From positions 1,798,001 through 1,862,000 of the forward strand of contig NZ_JADBEM010000001.1 of the NCBI RefSeq assembly GCF_014873875.1: a stretch of 64,000 nt of DNA. The letters run 5' to 3'. Position numbers and translations under genes: made by a program. The notes under the pieces were generated by a model. The model was given only the letters and a program-made list of their open reading frames with translations. It was not told where the DNA came from and did not search any database. Positions 17,722 to 25,516 of the stretch are shown in pieces. The stretch is from Actinopolymorpha pittospori (GTDB lineage Bacteria > Actinomycetota > Actinomycetes > Propionibacteriales > Actinopolymorphaceae). Numbering within the stretch: the first letter of the stretch is position 1; every line of letters begins with the position of its first letter.

Positions 17722-19482
17722 GTGCATCCGACTGATGTCGACCCAGGCGTGACGCTCGCCGGCCGCTACCGGGTCGCCGAACTGCTCGCGGAGACACCCG
17801 GCGACGGCGGGGTGGCTCAGACCTGGCGTGCGATCGACGAGGTGCTCTCGCGCTCGGTGGTCGTCCACGTGCTCGCGGCCGACGACCCACGCGCTGAGCA
17901 GCTACTCGAGGCGTCCCGTCGGGCCGCCACGGCCGCCGACGTCCGCTTCATTCGCGTCCTCGACGCGCTTCGTGACGACGGCGTGGCCTACGTCGTCCGC
18001 GAGTGGGTGGCCGGCCGAAGCCTCGGCGCCCTGCTCGCCGACGGCCCCCTTCCCCCGCAGCAGGCCGGGCTGCTGGTCCGTGAGGTCGCCGAGGCACTCG
18101 CCCGGGCACACGACCAGGAGCTGGCCCACGAGCGGCTCGATCCCGACAGCATCGTCGTCACCGACACCGGATCGGTGAAGATCGTCGGACTCGCGACCCA
18201 GGCGGCGCTCTCCGGTGACGGCGGAGCCACCCACTCCGAGACCGACGCGCAACGCATCGACGCCCTCGGGCTCGGCCGACTGCTCTACGCCGCGCTGACC
18301 GCGAAGTGGCCGACCGGTCCACGCAGCGGACTCAACGCCGCCCCGCGCGCCGCCGACGGCACCCTGTTGTCCCCACGGCAGTGCCGCGCCGGCGTCCCGC
18401 GCTCCCTCGACGAGATCACCGAACGCATCCTGTCCGAGCATCCTCGGCACGGCTCCCCGCTCACCACGCCACGGGAGATCGCCACGGCGTTGACGGAGGT
18501 CGTCGGCGTCACCCCCATCGAGGGCGTTCTGCCGCCGGGATCGATCCCTGCCGGCCGTGAGCACGGCAGCAGGGTGAGCGTGCCAGAGTCCCACTCGTCG
18601 TCCTACTCCTCCTACACCGACGAGCCGACCCAGGTCGGCGCGCCACCCGTCGGTGGCCGGCCCGCGCACAACGGCACCAACGGCAACAGCGGCGCCCCTA
18701 CCGTCCACACCTCGTTCAACGGCGACGACCAGTCGTCGCACATGTCGGCCGAGGACGAGGCGACCCGCACCGCGATGCGGCCCCGGGGCACCTACCCGCC
18801 GCCGCGGACCGCGCCGCCCCGGCCCTACGTCACGCCGTCACGGCAGGGCCCCCACTGGTGGCGCATCGCCGGCGCGGTGGTCGGCCTGCTCCTGCTGGCC
18901 GGCGCAGGTCTGCTCGGCTGGCAGCTGATGACCGCGGCGTTCGACAACCCCGGACCCAACCCCACGACCTCGGCCACGGGCGGCACCTCGCCCACCTCGA
19001 CGCCGACCCGCACGGCGGCAGCCGGCACGGTCGTTCCGATCGCTTCGGCCAAGGACTACGACCCACCGCCGGACGGCAACGGCGAGGAGCATCCGGAGGA
19101 GATCCGGCAGGCCTACGACGGCAACCCGTCCACGATGTGGACCACGATGTCCTACCACAACGACCCGAACCTCGGCGGCATCAAGGCGGGCGTGGGTCTG
19201 TGGGTCGACCTCGGCAAGGTCGAGGACGTCGGCAGTGTCGACGTCAGCCTGCGCAAGGGCGGCACCGACATCGAGCTGCTGGCGGCACCGGAGAGCGCCG
19301 CGAGCGCGCCCACGGGCATCGACGGATGGCAGCGAGTCGCATCGACGTCCGCTGACACCAAGGTCAGCCTCAAACCAAAGGAGCCGGTGCGCGCCCGCTA
19401 CCTCCTCCTCTGGCTGACGAAGCTTCCGCCAGACGGCGGCGACTACCGCGGTGGTATTTCGGAGATCGTCGTACGCCGATGA
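17722..19482 (+). CDS. Membrane-anchored pseudokinase with extracellular discoidin-like domain
   Basis: 586 residues. Residues about 10-265 have a Ser/Thr kinase fold (LAGRYRVAELLAE at the N-lobe) but lack catalytic residues: no Lys in the VVVHVLAA strand, HERL in place of HRD, and VGLA in place of DFG. A disordered linker with Thr/Ser follows, one membrane segment (about 378-400), then an extracellular domain (PIASAKDYDPP...WVDLGKVEDVGSVDV...) resembling F5/8-type C domains. In mycobacteria the equivalent domains are fused to MurJ, and the pseudokinase is phosphorylated by PknB and binds FhaA; here they form a separate gene 181 bases after murJ. GTG start behind AGGAGG. Its ATGA end overlaps sigM. 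Confidence 0.85.
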   Translation: MHPTDVDPGVTLAGRYRVAELLAETPGDGGVAQTWRAIDEVLSRSVVVHVLAADDPRAEQLLEASRRAATAADVRFIRVLDALRDDGVAYVVREWVAGRSLGALLADGPLPPQQAGLLVREVAEALARAHDQELAHERLDPDSIVVTDTGSVKIVGLATQAALSGDGGATHSETDAQRIDALGLGRLLYAALTAKWPTGPRSGLNAAPRAADGTLLSPRQCRAGVPRSLDEITERILSEHPRHGSPLTTPREIATALTEVVGVTPIEGVLPPGSIPAGREHGSRVSVPESHSSSYSSYTDEPTQVGAPPVGGRPAHNGTNGNSGAPTVHTSFNGDDQSSHMSAEDEATRTAMRPRGTYPPPRTAPPRPYVTPSRQGPHWWRIAGAVVGLLLLAGAGLLGWQLMTAAFDNPGPNPTTSATGGTSPTSTPTRTAAAGTVVPIASAKDYDPPPDGNGEEHPEEIRQAYDGNPSTMWTTMSYHNDPNLGGIKAGVGLWVDLGKVEDVGSVDVSLRKGGTDIELLAAPESAASAPTGIDGWQRVASTSADTKVSLKPKEPVRARYLLLWLTKLPPDGGDYRGGISEIVVRR

Positions 19483-20231
19483 CCACCAGCACACCGAGCA
19501 GCCTTGCCGGGGGCGACGAAGCACTCGATGACAAGGAACTCCTCGCTCGGCACGTGGCCGGAGACCCCGAAGCCTTCGCCAGCTTGTTCCGTCGACACCG
19601 CGACCGGTTGTGGGCGGTGGCCCTCCGTACGCTGTCCGACCCCGAGGAAGCCGCCGACGCGCTGCAGGACGCCCTGATCTCGGCGTTCCGCAACGCCGCG
19701 CAGTTCCGGGGCGAGTCCGCGGTCACCACCTGGCTGCACCGTGTGGTGGTCAACGCGTGCCTGGACCGCGTACGCCGCCGCGCGGTGCGGGCCGCCGACC
19801 CGCTGCCCGAGGACGACCACGCCGCGGAGCTCGCCGCCGCCCGGCCGCCGGACCCGGCCGAGGCGCAGGAACTCCGGATCGACGTCCTCACGGCGCTCGA
19901 CACCCTCAACCCCGACCAGCGGGCCGCGATCGTTCTGGTCGACATGGAGGGCTACTCCGTGGAGGAGGCGGCTCAGATCCTGGAGTGCGCGCCCGGCACA
20001 ATCAAGAGCCGGTGCGCGCGCGGTCGGGCCAAGCTCGTCCCCCTTCTGACACACCTGCGACCAGGTTCGGCTGGCGTCGCCGGAGAGACCGATTCCGGCG
20101 GGAACCACGCTGTGTCACCTGACGTCCAAGGCCTGCGGAGGACCGGATCAGACGTCGAGCCGTCTCCGCCCAGGCCAACGGCCGGCAGTAGCCGGCGCAG
20201 CGCACAACGACGTGGAGGTGAGGCGAAGTGA
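19479..20231 (+). CDS. sigM: ECF RNA polymerase sigma factor SigM
   Basis: 250 residues. Region 2 (about 35-105) reads FRRHRDRLWAVALRTLSD..EAADALQDALISAFRNA; region 4 (about 130-190) has LNPDQRAAIVLVDMEGYSVEEAAQILECAPGTIKSR. A Ser/Arg-rich tail of about 50 residues follows. ECF sigma factors redirect RNA polymerase in response to envelope or redox stress; this one sits in the conserved murJ-sigM-anti-sigma-trxB-trxA order. Start overlaps the pseudokinase stop (ATGA) and its own stop overlaps the next start (GTGA), giving tight coupling with the anti-sigma factor. Confidence 0.93.
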   Translation: MTTSTPSSLAGGDEALDDKELLARHVAGDPEAFASLFRRHRDRLWAVALRTLSDPEEAADALQDALISAFRNAAQFRGESAVTTWLHRVVVNACLDRVRRRAVRAADPLPEDDHAAELAAARPPDPAEAQELRIDVLTALDTLNPDQRAAIVLVDMEGYSVEEAAQILECAPGTIKSRCARGRAKLVPLLTHLRPGSAGVAGETDSGGNHAVSPDVQGLRRTGSDVEPSPPRPTAGSSRRSAQRRGGEAK

Positions 20232-21049
20232 CCGCCAGCTCGCACGTCGACGACGACGTTCTCGCCGACGCCCACGCCGGGTTACTGTCCGAAGCGGACG
20301 CCGCCCAGGTCGAGGCGCACCTCGCCGGCTGTGCCGAGTGCGCGGCCGCCGACCAGGCGCTGACTGATCTTGAGGACCTGCTCCGCGACGCGGGCGCGAC
20401 CCCGCTCCCGATGCCGGCGGCGGTCGCCGACCGGTTGGAGGCGACACTCCAGGACGAGTCCCTCGCCAGGTCGCGCGAGACCGGCGTGGCCTCCCTCGTG
20501 ACGGCGCGCCACCGCGATCACGTCCGGTCCGGGCGGCTGCGGCCGCGACACATTCTCGCCGCGGCGGCCAGCGTCGCCGTCCTCGCGGTGGGCGGGATCG
20601 CCGCCGTGTCCCTGGTCGACCGTGACGGCGGCACACCGGTCGCCGAAGGGCCCGGCACCACCCGCTCGGCGACGGCCACTCCCGGCCCGACCACGCCGGG
20701 CAACTACGCCTTCAAGCCAGACGCCGGCCGGACCGATGTGTCCAAGGCCGGATTCGCCGCGGCGGTGGGTGGGATGGTCACGGCCGCACCGGCCGGCACC
20801 GGCAAGGATCTTCGGCCCAACGGCAGCACCGGCATCGCCGGCAACCCCAACGTCTGCATCGCCCGGCTCCTGAATAACAAGGACGCCGGAAACGTTCTCG
20901 ACACCGTGCCCGGAAAGTTCGAGGGCACCGCGGTGATCCTGGTGCTCACGGCCGCCCGAGGCGGGTCCGACCTGCACGTGTACGCCGTGGCGGGCTGCTC
21001 CGGCGGGCAGGGACGAATCGTGCAGGACGCTCCCATTTCGACGCGCTGA
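20228..21049 (+). CDS. rsmA: Membrane anti-sigma factor partner of SigM (ZAS type)
   Basis: 273 residues. The N-terminal zinc anti-sigma motif is visible as H31-x3-C35-x2-C38 (HLAGCAEC). One membrane segment (ILAAAASVAVLAVGGIAAVSLV, about 98-122) separates it from an extracytoplasmic part of about 150 residues with two Cys (one in NVCIARLL, one in VAGCSGG) that may form a disulfide. It would hold SigM inactive until an external signal. GTGA overlap with sigM ensures matched expression. The name follows the mycobacterial SigM anti-sigma factor at the same locus. Confidence 0.85.
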   Translation: MTASSHVDDDVLADAHAGLLSEADAAQVEAHLAGCAECAAADQALTDLEDLLRDAGATPLPMPAAVADRLEATLQDESLARSRETGVASLVTARHRDHVRSGRLRPRHILAAAASVAVLAVGGIAAVSLVDRDGGTPVAEGPGTTRSATATPGPTTPGNYAFKPDAGRTDVSKAGFAAAVGGMVTAAPAGTGKDLRPNGSTGIAGNPNVCIARLLNNKDAGNVLDTVPGKFEGTAVILVLTAARGGSDLHVYAVAGCSGGQGRIVQDAPISTR

Positions 21050-21101
21050 CCGCCTCGCCGGTCCCGTCGGGGAGTCGCACACCGCCCGACGCGCTGACCA
21101 T

Positions 21102-21127
21102 GGAATGCCGGGCACCTAGGATCGGTT
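21102..21127 (+). promoter_or_regulatory. SigR/SigH-type promoter of trxB
   Basis: GGAAT (21102-21106), an 18-base spacer and GTT (21125-21127) match exactly the disulfide-stress consensus of SigR (Streptomyces) and SigH (mycobacteria). It lies about 47 bases upstream of the trxB GTG. In Streptomyces coelicolor the trxBA operon is a classic SigR target (established knowledge). Confidence 0.75.
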
Positions 21128-21173
21128 ACCCCAGGGGCAACGACAGGGTTGCCGTTCGAGAGCGAGGTAGTCC

Positions 21174-22145
21174 GTGTCCGATGTCCGCAATGTGATTGTG
21201 ATCGGATCCGGCCCGGCCGGTTACACCGCAGCGCTCTACGCCGGCCGCGCGCGGCTCCAGCCGCTCGTCTTCGAGGGGTCGGTCGAGGCCGGTGGCGCCT
21301 TGATGAACACCACCGACGTCGAGAACTTCCCCGGCTTCCCAGACGGGATCATCGGCCCGGACCTGATGGACAACTTCCGCAAGCAGGCCGAGCGCTTCGA
21401 CGCCGAACTCATCGCCGACGACATCCAGAGCGTCGACCTGACCGGTGAGATCAAGGTCGTCCGGGACTCCGCCGGTGCCGAGTACCGCGCCTACTCCGTG
21501 ATCCTCGCGATGGGCTCGGCCTACCGCAAGCTCGGCATTCCGGGCGAAGCGGAACTGTCCGGGCACGGGATCTCCTGGTGTGCGACCTGTGACGGCTTCT
21601 TCTTCCGGGAGCAGGAGATCGCCGTGGTCGGTGGCGGTGACTCCGCGCTCGAGGAGGCCATGTTCCTCACGAAGTTCGCGACGTCGGTCACCGTGATCCA
21701 CCGGCGTGACCAGCTTCGGGCCAGCAAGATCATGCAGGACCGCGCGTTCGCCAACGACAAGATCCGGTTCCTGTGGGACACCGAGGTGCTCGAGGCGGTC
21801 GGCGCGGGCAAGCTGGAAGGCTTGCGGGTCCGCAACGTGAAGACCGGTGAGGAGTCCACGCTCAACGTGACGGGCTTCTTCGTCGCGATCGGTCACGATC
21901 CGCGCAGCGCCCTGGTCCGTGGCCAGGTCGACCTGGACGAGGAGGGGTACGTCCAGACGCAGGCCCCCTCGACCCGGACCAACCTGCCCGGTGTCTTCGC
22001 CGCCGGAGACCTGGTCGACAGCACCTACCGCCAAGCCATCACCGCAGCCGGCACCGGCTGCTCCGCCGCCCTGGACGCCGAGCGTTACCTGGCGGCACTG
22101 GAAGACGACACGGCCGTGCGCAGCGCGCAGACCGTGGAGGCCTGA
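21174..22145 (+). CDS. trxB: Thioredoxin reductase
   Basis: 323 residues, usual length. It passes electrons from NADPH through FAD to thioredoxin in the cytosol. Seen: FAD-binding [20 protein letters not shown] at the N-terminus; redox centre [10 protein letters not shown] (CxxC near 138-141); NADPH-binding [13 protein letters not shown]-terminal [19 protein letters not shown] start at 21174 with GAGG upstream. Followed by trxA after 22 bases. A SigR-type promoter lies directly upstream. Confidence 0.97.
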   Translation: MSDVRNVIVIGSGPAGYTAALYAGRARLQPLVFEGSVEAGGALMNTTDVENFPGFPDGIIGPDLMDNFRKQAERFDAELIADDIQSVDLTGEIKVVRDSAGAEYRAYSVILAMGSAYRKLGIPGEAELSGHGISWCATCDGFFFREQEIAVVGGGDSALEEAMFLTKFATSVTVIHRRDQLRASKIMQDRAFANDKIRFLWDTEVLEAVGAGKLEGLRVRNVKTGEESTLNVTGFFVAIGHDPRSALVRGQVDLDEEGYVQTQAPSTRTNLPGVFAAGDLVDSTYRQAITAAGTGCSAALDAERYLAALEDDTAVRSAQTVEA

Positions 22146-22167
22146 GAAAGTATCGAGAGGAGACACC

Positions 22168-22497
22168 GTGGGCGACATCAAGCCGGTGACCGATGCCGAG
22201 TTCCTGACAACGGTCCTGCAGAGCGACAAGCCAGTGGTCGTGGACTTCTGGGCTGAGTGGTGTGGGCCGTGCCGTCAGGTCGCGCCCGTGCTGGAGGAGT
22301 TGGCCGTCGAGTACGCGGACAAGATCACCTTCGTCAAGCTGAACGTCGACGAGAACACCCAGACGCCGCTCGAGTACCGCGTCACCGGTATTCCGACCAT
22401 CAACGTCTACGTCGGTGGTCAGGTCGTCAAGTCGCTGGTCGGGGCCCGCCCCAAGGCGGCGATCAAGGCCGAGCTCTCCGAGCTCGTCCCTGCCTGA
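22168..22497 (+). CDS. trxA: Thioredoxin
   Basis: 109 residues. It reduces protein disulfides in the cytosol and is recycled by TrxB. Seen: active site [11 protein letters not shown] (CGPC near 34-37), the cis-Pro segment [12 protein letters not shown], and a C-terminal helix. GTG start at 22168 behind GAGAGGAG. It shares the operon with trxB and is followed by a strong nested hairpin. Confidence 0.96.
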   Translation: MGDIKPVTDAEFLTTVLQSDKPVVVDFWAEWCGPCRQVAPVLEELAVEYADKITFVKLNVDENTQTPLEYRVTGIPTINVYVGGQVVKSLVGARPKAAIKAELSELVPA

Positions 22498-22547
22498 CGA
22501 GCGAGTACGGACGCGCTTCGGCGCCGTCCGCGCCAGCAGCACCAACG

Positions 22548-22611
22548 GGGCCCCGGTCGGGCGCCGCCCGCTCCGCCACCAGGCGGGCGGGCGGCCTCTC
22601 GGCCGGGGCCC
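22548..22611 (+). terminator. Nested GC-rich hairpin after trxA
   Basis: Outer arms GGGCCCCGG (22548-22556) and CCGGGGCCC (22603-22611) enclose an inner perfect 9-bp stem (22563-22571 with 22587-22595). It lies 50 bases after the trxA stop and is the likely trxBA terminator. Confidence 0.65.
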
Positions 22612-23009
22612 TTCACTGTGTCGACTCACTGTGTCGACCCGCCCGGAACGACGGGTATGTCCGGTCACGGCCGATGTGCACCAAGCCATGGCGGCGGCCT
22701 CCAAGGCCCCGCGAGCACTCGGGCGGAAGCCGCTCCCCACGGGGGTGGCCCGGCCGGGCCACCCTCGATCCCCCACCGGTAACCCCCTCCCGGGTAGGCC
22801 ACTCCGGCGTAGGGGCCCAGGGGTAGGCCCCACCCGGCGGAGGCCCGGGGCTCCGTGGTCCCCTCCCGTACCCGCCGGAAGCCACGAACCCCACACTGGT
22901 CAGGGAGGCACGGCGACGAGAGGTGAGTGCGGTAGGTCAGCATGGATAGCATGGCGACGCCGATCGGGCCCAGCCTGAGCTCGTACGCACAGTCACATCG
23001 GAGGCGCCC
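22612..23009. other. Gene-free stretch upstream of cwlM
   Basis: No supported gene. It holds a 12-base direct repeat (CACTGTGTCGAC, twice near 22614-22637), a 22-base perfect palindrome at 22743-22764, G/C-rich low-complexity sequence, and the cwlM promoter region with a TAGCAT -10-like hexamer near 22947. The cwlM ribosome binding site GGAGG is at the right edge. A Gly/Pro-rich open frame on the minus strand here looks like composition bias rather than a gene. Confidence 0.5.
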
Positions 23010-24167
23010 ATGACCGAGCACCGATACGGGCTGGGCGACCGCGGTCCCGCGGTGGCCGAGATCCGCACCAAGCTGGTCCAGCTCGGAATTCTTCCCCCGA
23101 CGGAGGAGTCCACCGAGTCCACCGAGTCCGCAGTCGACGCCGTCTTCGACCAGAGGGTCGACCAGGCGGTTCGGCAGTTCCAGCAGCAGCGCGGCCTGAC
23201 CGCGCACGGTGTCGTCGACTCCGAGACCTACCGGGTGCTCGAGGAGGCCCGCTGGCGCCTCGGTGACCGACTGCTGTCGTACGTCGCGGGCCATCTGCTC
23301 ATCGGGGACGACGTCGGGACCCTCCAGCGCAGGCTCCTCGAGCTCGGCTTCGAGATCGACCGTGTCGACGGTGTCTACGGACCCAAGACCGAGCACGCGG
23401 TCAAGGAGTTCCAACGCAGCGTCGGCGCGCCCTCCGACGGCACCTGCGGTCCGGCGACGTTCAAGGCGCTCGCCCGCCTCTCCCCGATCGTCACCGGTGG
23501 TCGGGCTGACGCGCTACGTGAGTCCGAACGCGTCCACCGGTCCGGGCCCCGGCTCCCCGGGAAGGTCGTGGTCATCGACCCGGGTCACGGTGGTGCCGAC
23601 CGCGGCTGCTCCGCCAACGGCCTGTCGGAGGCGGAGATCGCCTTCGACCTCGCCTCCCGCATCGAGGGCCGGCTCGCGGCCACCGGCGTCCGCGTGTTCC
23701 TGACCAGGGGCCGCGACGCGAGCCCCGACGAGGCCACCCGGGCCCGGTTCGCCAACGAGACGAACGCCGACCTGGTCGTCTCCCTCCACGTCGACGAGCA
23801 CCCCAACCCGCAGGCGAGCGGGGTGGCGACGTACTTCTACGGCACGGCGGGCTCTGACGACGACATGCGTTCCACCCTCGGCGAACGCTTCGCCGGCCTC
23901 GTCCAGCGGGAGATCGTCGCCCGCACCGACCTGCGGGACTGCCACACCCACGCCAAGACCTGGGATCTGCTCCGCCACACCCAGATGCCGACCGTCCGGG
24001 TGGAGCTCGGCTACGTCAGCAACCCCGGCGACGCGAGCCGCATCTCCGACCCGGGGTTCCGCGACGTCGTCGCCGAGGCCATCGTGGTCGCCGTCCAGCG
24101 GGTCTACCTTCCGCCGGACATGGACACTCCGACCGGCGTCCTACAGCTCGGCGAACTGATCCGCTAG
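23010..24167 (+). CDS. cwlM: CwlM-like N-acetylmuramoyl-L-alanine amidase family protein
   Basis: 385 residues without signal peptide or membrane segment. Two peptidoglycan-binding-1 repeats (about 5-75 and 90-155, the second with GDDVGTLQRRLLELGFEID) precede an Amidase_3 domain (about 180-370). Zinc ligands and catalytic Glu appear intact: His in VIDPGHGGAD, Glu in GLSEAEIAF, His in SLHVDEH, Glu in RVELGYVSN. Mycobacterial CwlM is a cytoplasmic regulator that, when phosphorylated, activates MurA; the lack of a signal peptide and the position fit that role. ATG at 23010 with GGAGG six bases upstream. A perfect terminator hairpin follows. Confidence 0.88.
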   Translation: MTEHRYGLGDRGPAVAEIRTKLVQLGILPPTEESTESTESAVDAVFDQRVDQAVRQFQQQRGLTAHGVVDSETYRVLEEARWRLGDRLLSYVAGHLLIGDDVGTLQRRLLELGFEIDRVDGVYGPKTEHAVKEFQRSVGAPSDGTCGPATFKALARLSPIVTGGRADALRESERVHRSGPRLPGKVVVIDPGHGGADRGCSANGLSEAEIAFDLASRIEGRLAATGVRVFLTRGRDASPDEATRARFANETNADLVVSLHVDEHPNPQASGVATYFYGTAGSDDDMRSTLGERFAGLVQREIVARTDLRDCHTHAKTWDLLRHTQMPTVRVELGYVSNPGDASRISDPGFRDVVAEAIVVAVQRVYLPPDMDTPTGVLQLGELIR

Positions 24168-24172
24168 GTCTT

Positions 24173-24199
24173 CTCCTTCCGGAGCACCTCCGGAAGGAG
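24173..24199 (+). terminator. Terminator hairpin after cwlM
   Basis: A perfect 11-bp stem (24173-24183 with 24189-24199, CTCCTTCCGGA/TCCGGAAGGAG) and 5-base loop GCACC begin six bases after the cwlM stop. Confidence 0.8.
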
Positions 24200-24232
24200 G
24201 CCGAAAGGTCCGACCAGGCGTGGAGAAACCTC

Positions 24233-24302
24233 CGTCAACCGGTGGTTGCGCAACGACCTCGGCGGGCGGCCGGATCCCTCGTCGCCGTCAACCAGTGGTT
24301 GC
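24233..24302. repeat. Pair of 17-bp direct repeats with internal dyad
   Basis: CGTCAACCGGTGGTTGC (24233-24249) and CGTCAACCAGTGGTTGC (24286-24302) differ at one base and start 53 bases apart. Each contains CAACC-N3-GGTTG, a 5-bp inverted repeat. They lie in the 318-base gap between cwlM and the acetyltransferase gene, which otherwise shows only the cwlM terminator. Confidence 0.7.
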
Positions 24303-24485
24303 TCACCCGCGCCCGTTGTGACGTCAATCCGTCCTTGCCAGCCCGGCGAACCCACCGCGACAGCCGCTGTCGCTCTGTCAACGCTCACCTGACACGCGAG
24401 GGCTTCGTCCGACCGGCTTTCCCACCGGGGGCTGTGCGAGCTGTGACCCACGAGTACGCCAGGCGAGGTGGAGCCAGGACACGAC

Positions 24486-25109
24486 CTAGGCGGGGTGCGG
24501 GACGCCCTCGGGTGTCATCGAGTCGATCAGCTTCTCCAGCGCGGCTTCGACGTCCTCCTTCCAGGTGAGGACGTTGCGCAGATCGATCCGCAGCCGCGGA
24601 TAGCGGTGATGGGGGCGTACGGTCTTGAAACCCACCGAGAGCAGGAACTCCGCCGGGACCACACACCCCGGGCGCTCCCACTTCGCGTCGCCGAACACCT
24701 CGACCGCGCGGACGCCGCGTTTGAGCAGGTCCTTCGCCACGCTCTGGATCATCACCCGGCCGAGCCCGCCCCCTGCGAAGTCGGGCAGCACCCGCACCGT
24801 CATCAGCAGGACCGCGTCGGCGCTGACCGGGGAGGTCGGAAAGGCCACCGAACGCGGCACGTAGGAGGGTGGTGCGTACAGGGCGAAGGCGGCGAGAACA
24901 TCCCCGACGTAGCAGACCTTCCCGCACGAACCCCAGTCCAGCAGAGTCGCGGAGAGCCACGCCTCCTTCTCCAGCGCCGGGTCGCCGGCGTCCTCGGCCC
25001 GCTGACGAGCCACCGGATCGAGTTCCCAGAACACACACCGGCGGCAGGGCCTTGGCAGATCGTCGAGGTTGTCGAGCGTGACGTTGACGAGGCGGCGTGT
25101 CGTACTCAT
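24486..25109 (-). CDS. GNAT family N-acetyltransferase
   Basis: 207 residues. The acetyl-CoA-binding region is visible as VLLMTVRVLPDFAGGGLGRVMIQSVAKDLLKRG (beta4/alpha3 with a GGGLG variant of Q/RxxGxG/A) near 100-130. An N-terminal segment with CRRCVFWE (CxxC) may bind metal. The substrate is unknown. ATG at 25109 has GAGGAG upstream. GNAT genes at this position, between cwlM and parB, are common in actinomycetes. Downstream DNA has paired direct repeats. Confidence 0.85.
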   Translation of the reverse strand: MSTTRRLVNVTLDNLDDLPRPCRRCVFWELDPVARQRAEDAGDPALEKEAWLSATLLDWGSCGKVCYVGDVLAAFALYAPPSYVPRSVAFPTSPVSADAVLLMTVRVLPDFAGGGLGRVMIQSVAKDLLKRGVRAVEVFGDAKWERPGCVVPAEFLLSVGFKTVRPHHRYPRLRIDLRNVLTWKEDVEAALEKLIDSMTPEGVPHPA

Positions 25110-25150
25110 GTCTCCTCGCTACCCGGATCCTGACCGGTCTACGGCGATGT

Positions 25151-25393
25151 CTAGGCCCGGTTGTCGCGGCCCGCTTTGTCGGAAAGGTCCGCAACCGCCG
25201 CTCCGTCCGGATGCGTGGGTTGCGTGGGTTGCGTGGCGGTGTGGTCGGCCGAGGCGACAGGCGCGGCGTATCCGCCCGCGTAGGCCGTGACTAAAGGCTC
25301 CGGTCCGGATGAATGTCGCTTCAGGAGGCCGGTGGCAAATCCGGCAAGCGCCCCCGCACCGATCCCCATCAGAATCCAGGTGACGATCCGCAT
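25151..25393 (-). CDS. Small single-pass membrane protein
   Basis: 80 residues: one N-terminal membrane helix (TWILMGIGAGALAGFATGLL, about 5-24) and a disordered tail with three THP/TQP units encoded by a short TTGCGTGGG repeat. ATG at 25393 is preceded by AGAAGG at 6 bases. No known family recognised; it lies 41 bases upstream of the GNAT gene and may be co-transcribed with it. Confidence 0.6.
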   Translation of the reverse strand: MRIVTWILMGIGAGALAGFATGLLKRHSSGPEPLVTAYAGGYAAPVASADHTATQPTQPTHPDGAAVADLSDKAGRDNRA

Positions 25394-25516
25394 GACTACC
25401 CTTCTGGCGATGACCCCACTCCCCGCGGGCCCGCTCTATAGGGCATCGTAGTAGCGAGTGGGCAGCCTGGGTGCCAAGGGCTGCGCGCTTCCACCGTGAG
25501 AGGAGCGTACGCCGCT

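Noticed and set aside
22613..22894. Gly/Pro-rich minus-strand frame between trxA and cwlM
   Set aside because: No ribosome binding site, no conserved motif, and the DNA is repetitive and palindromic.
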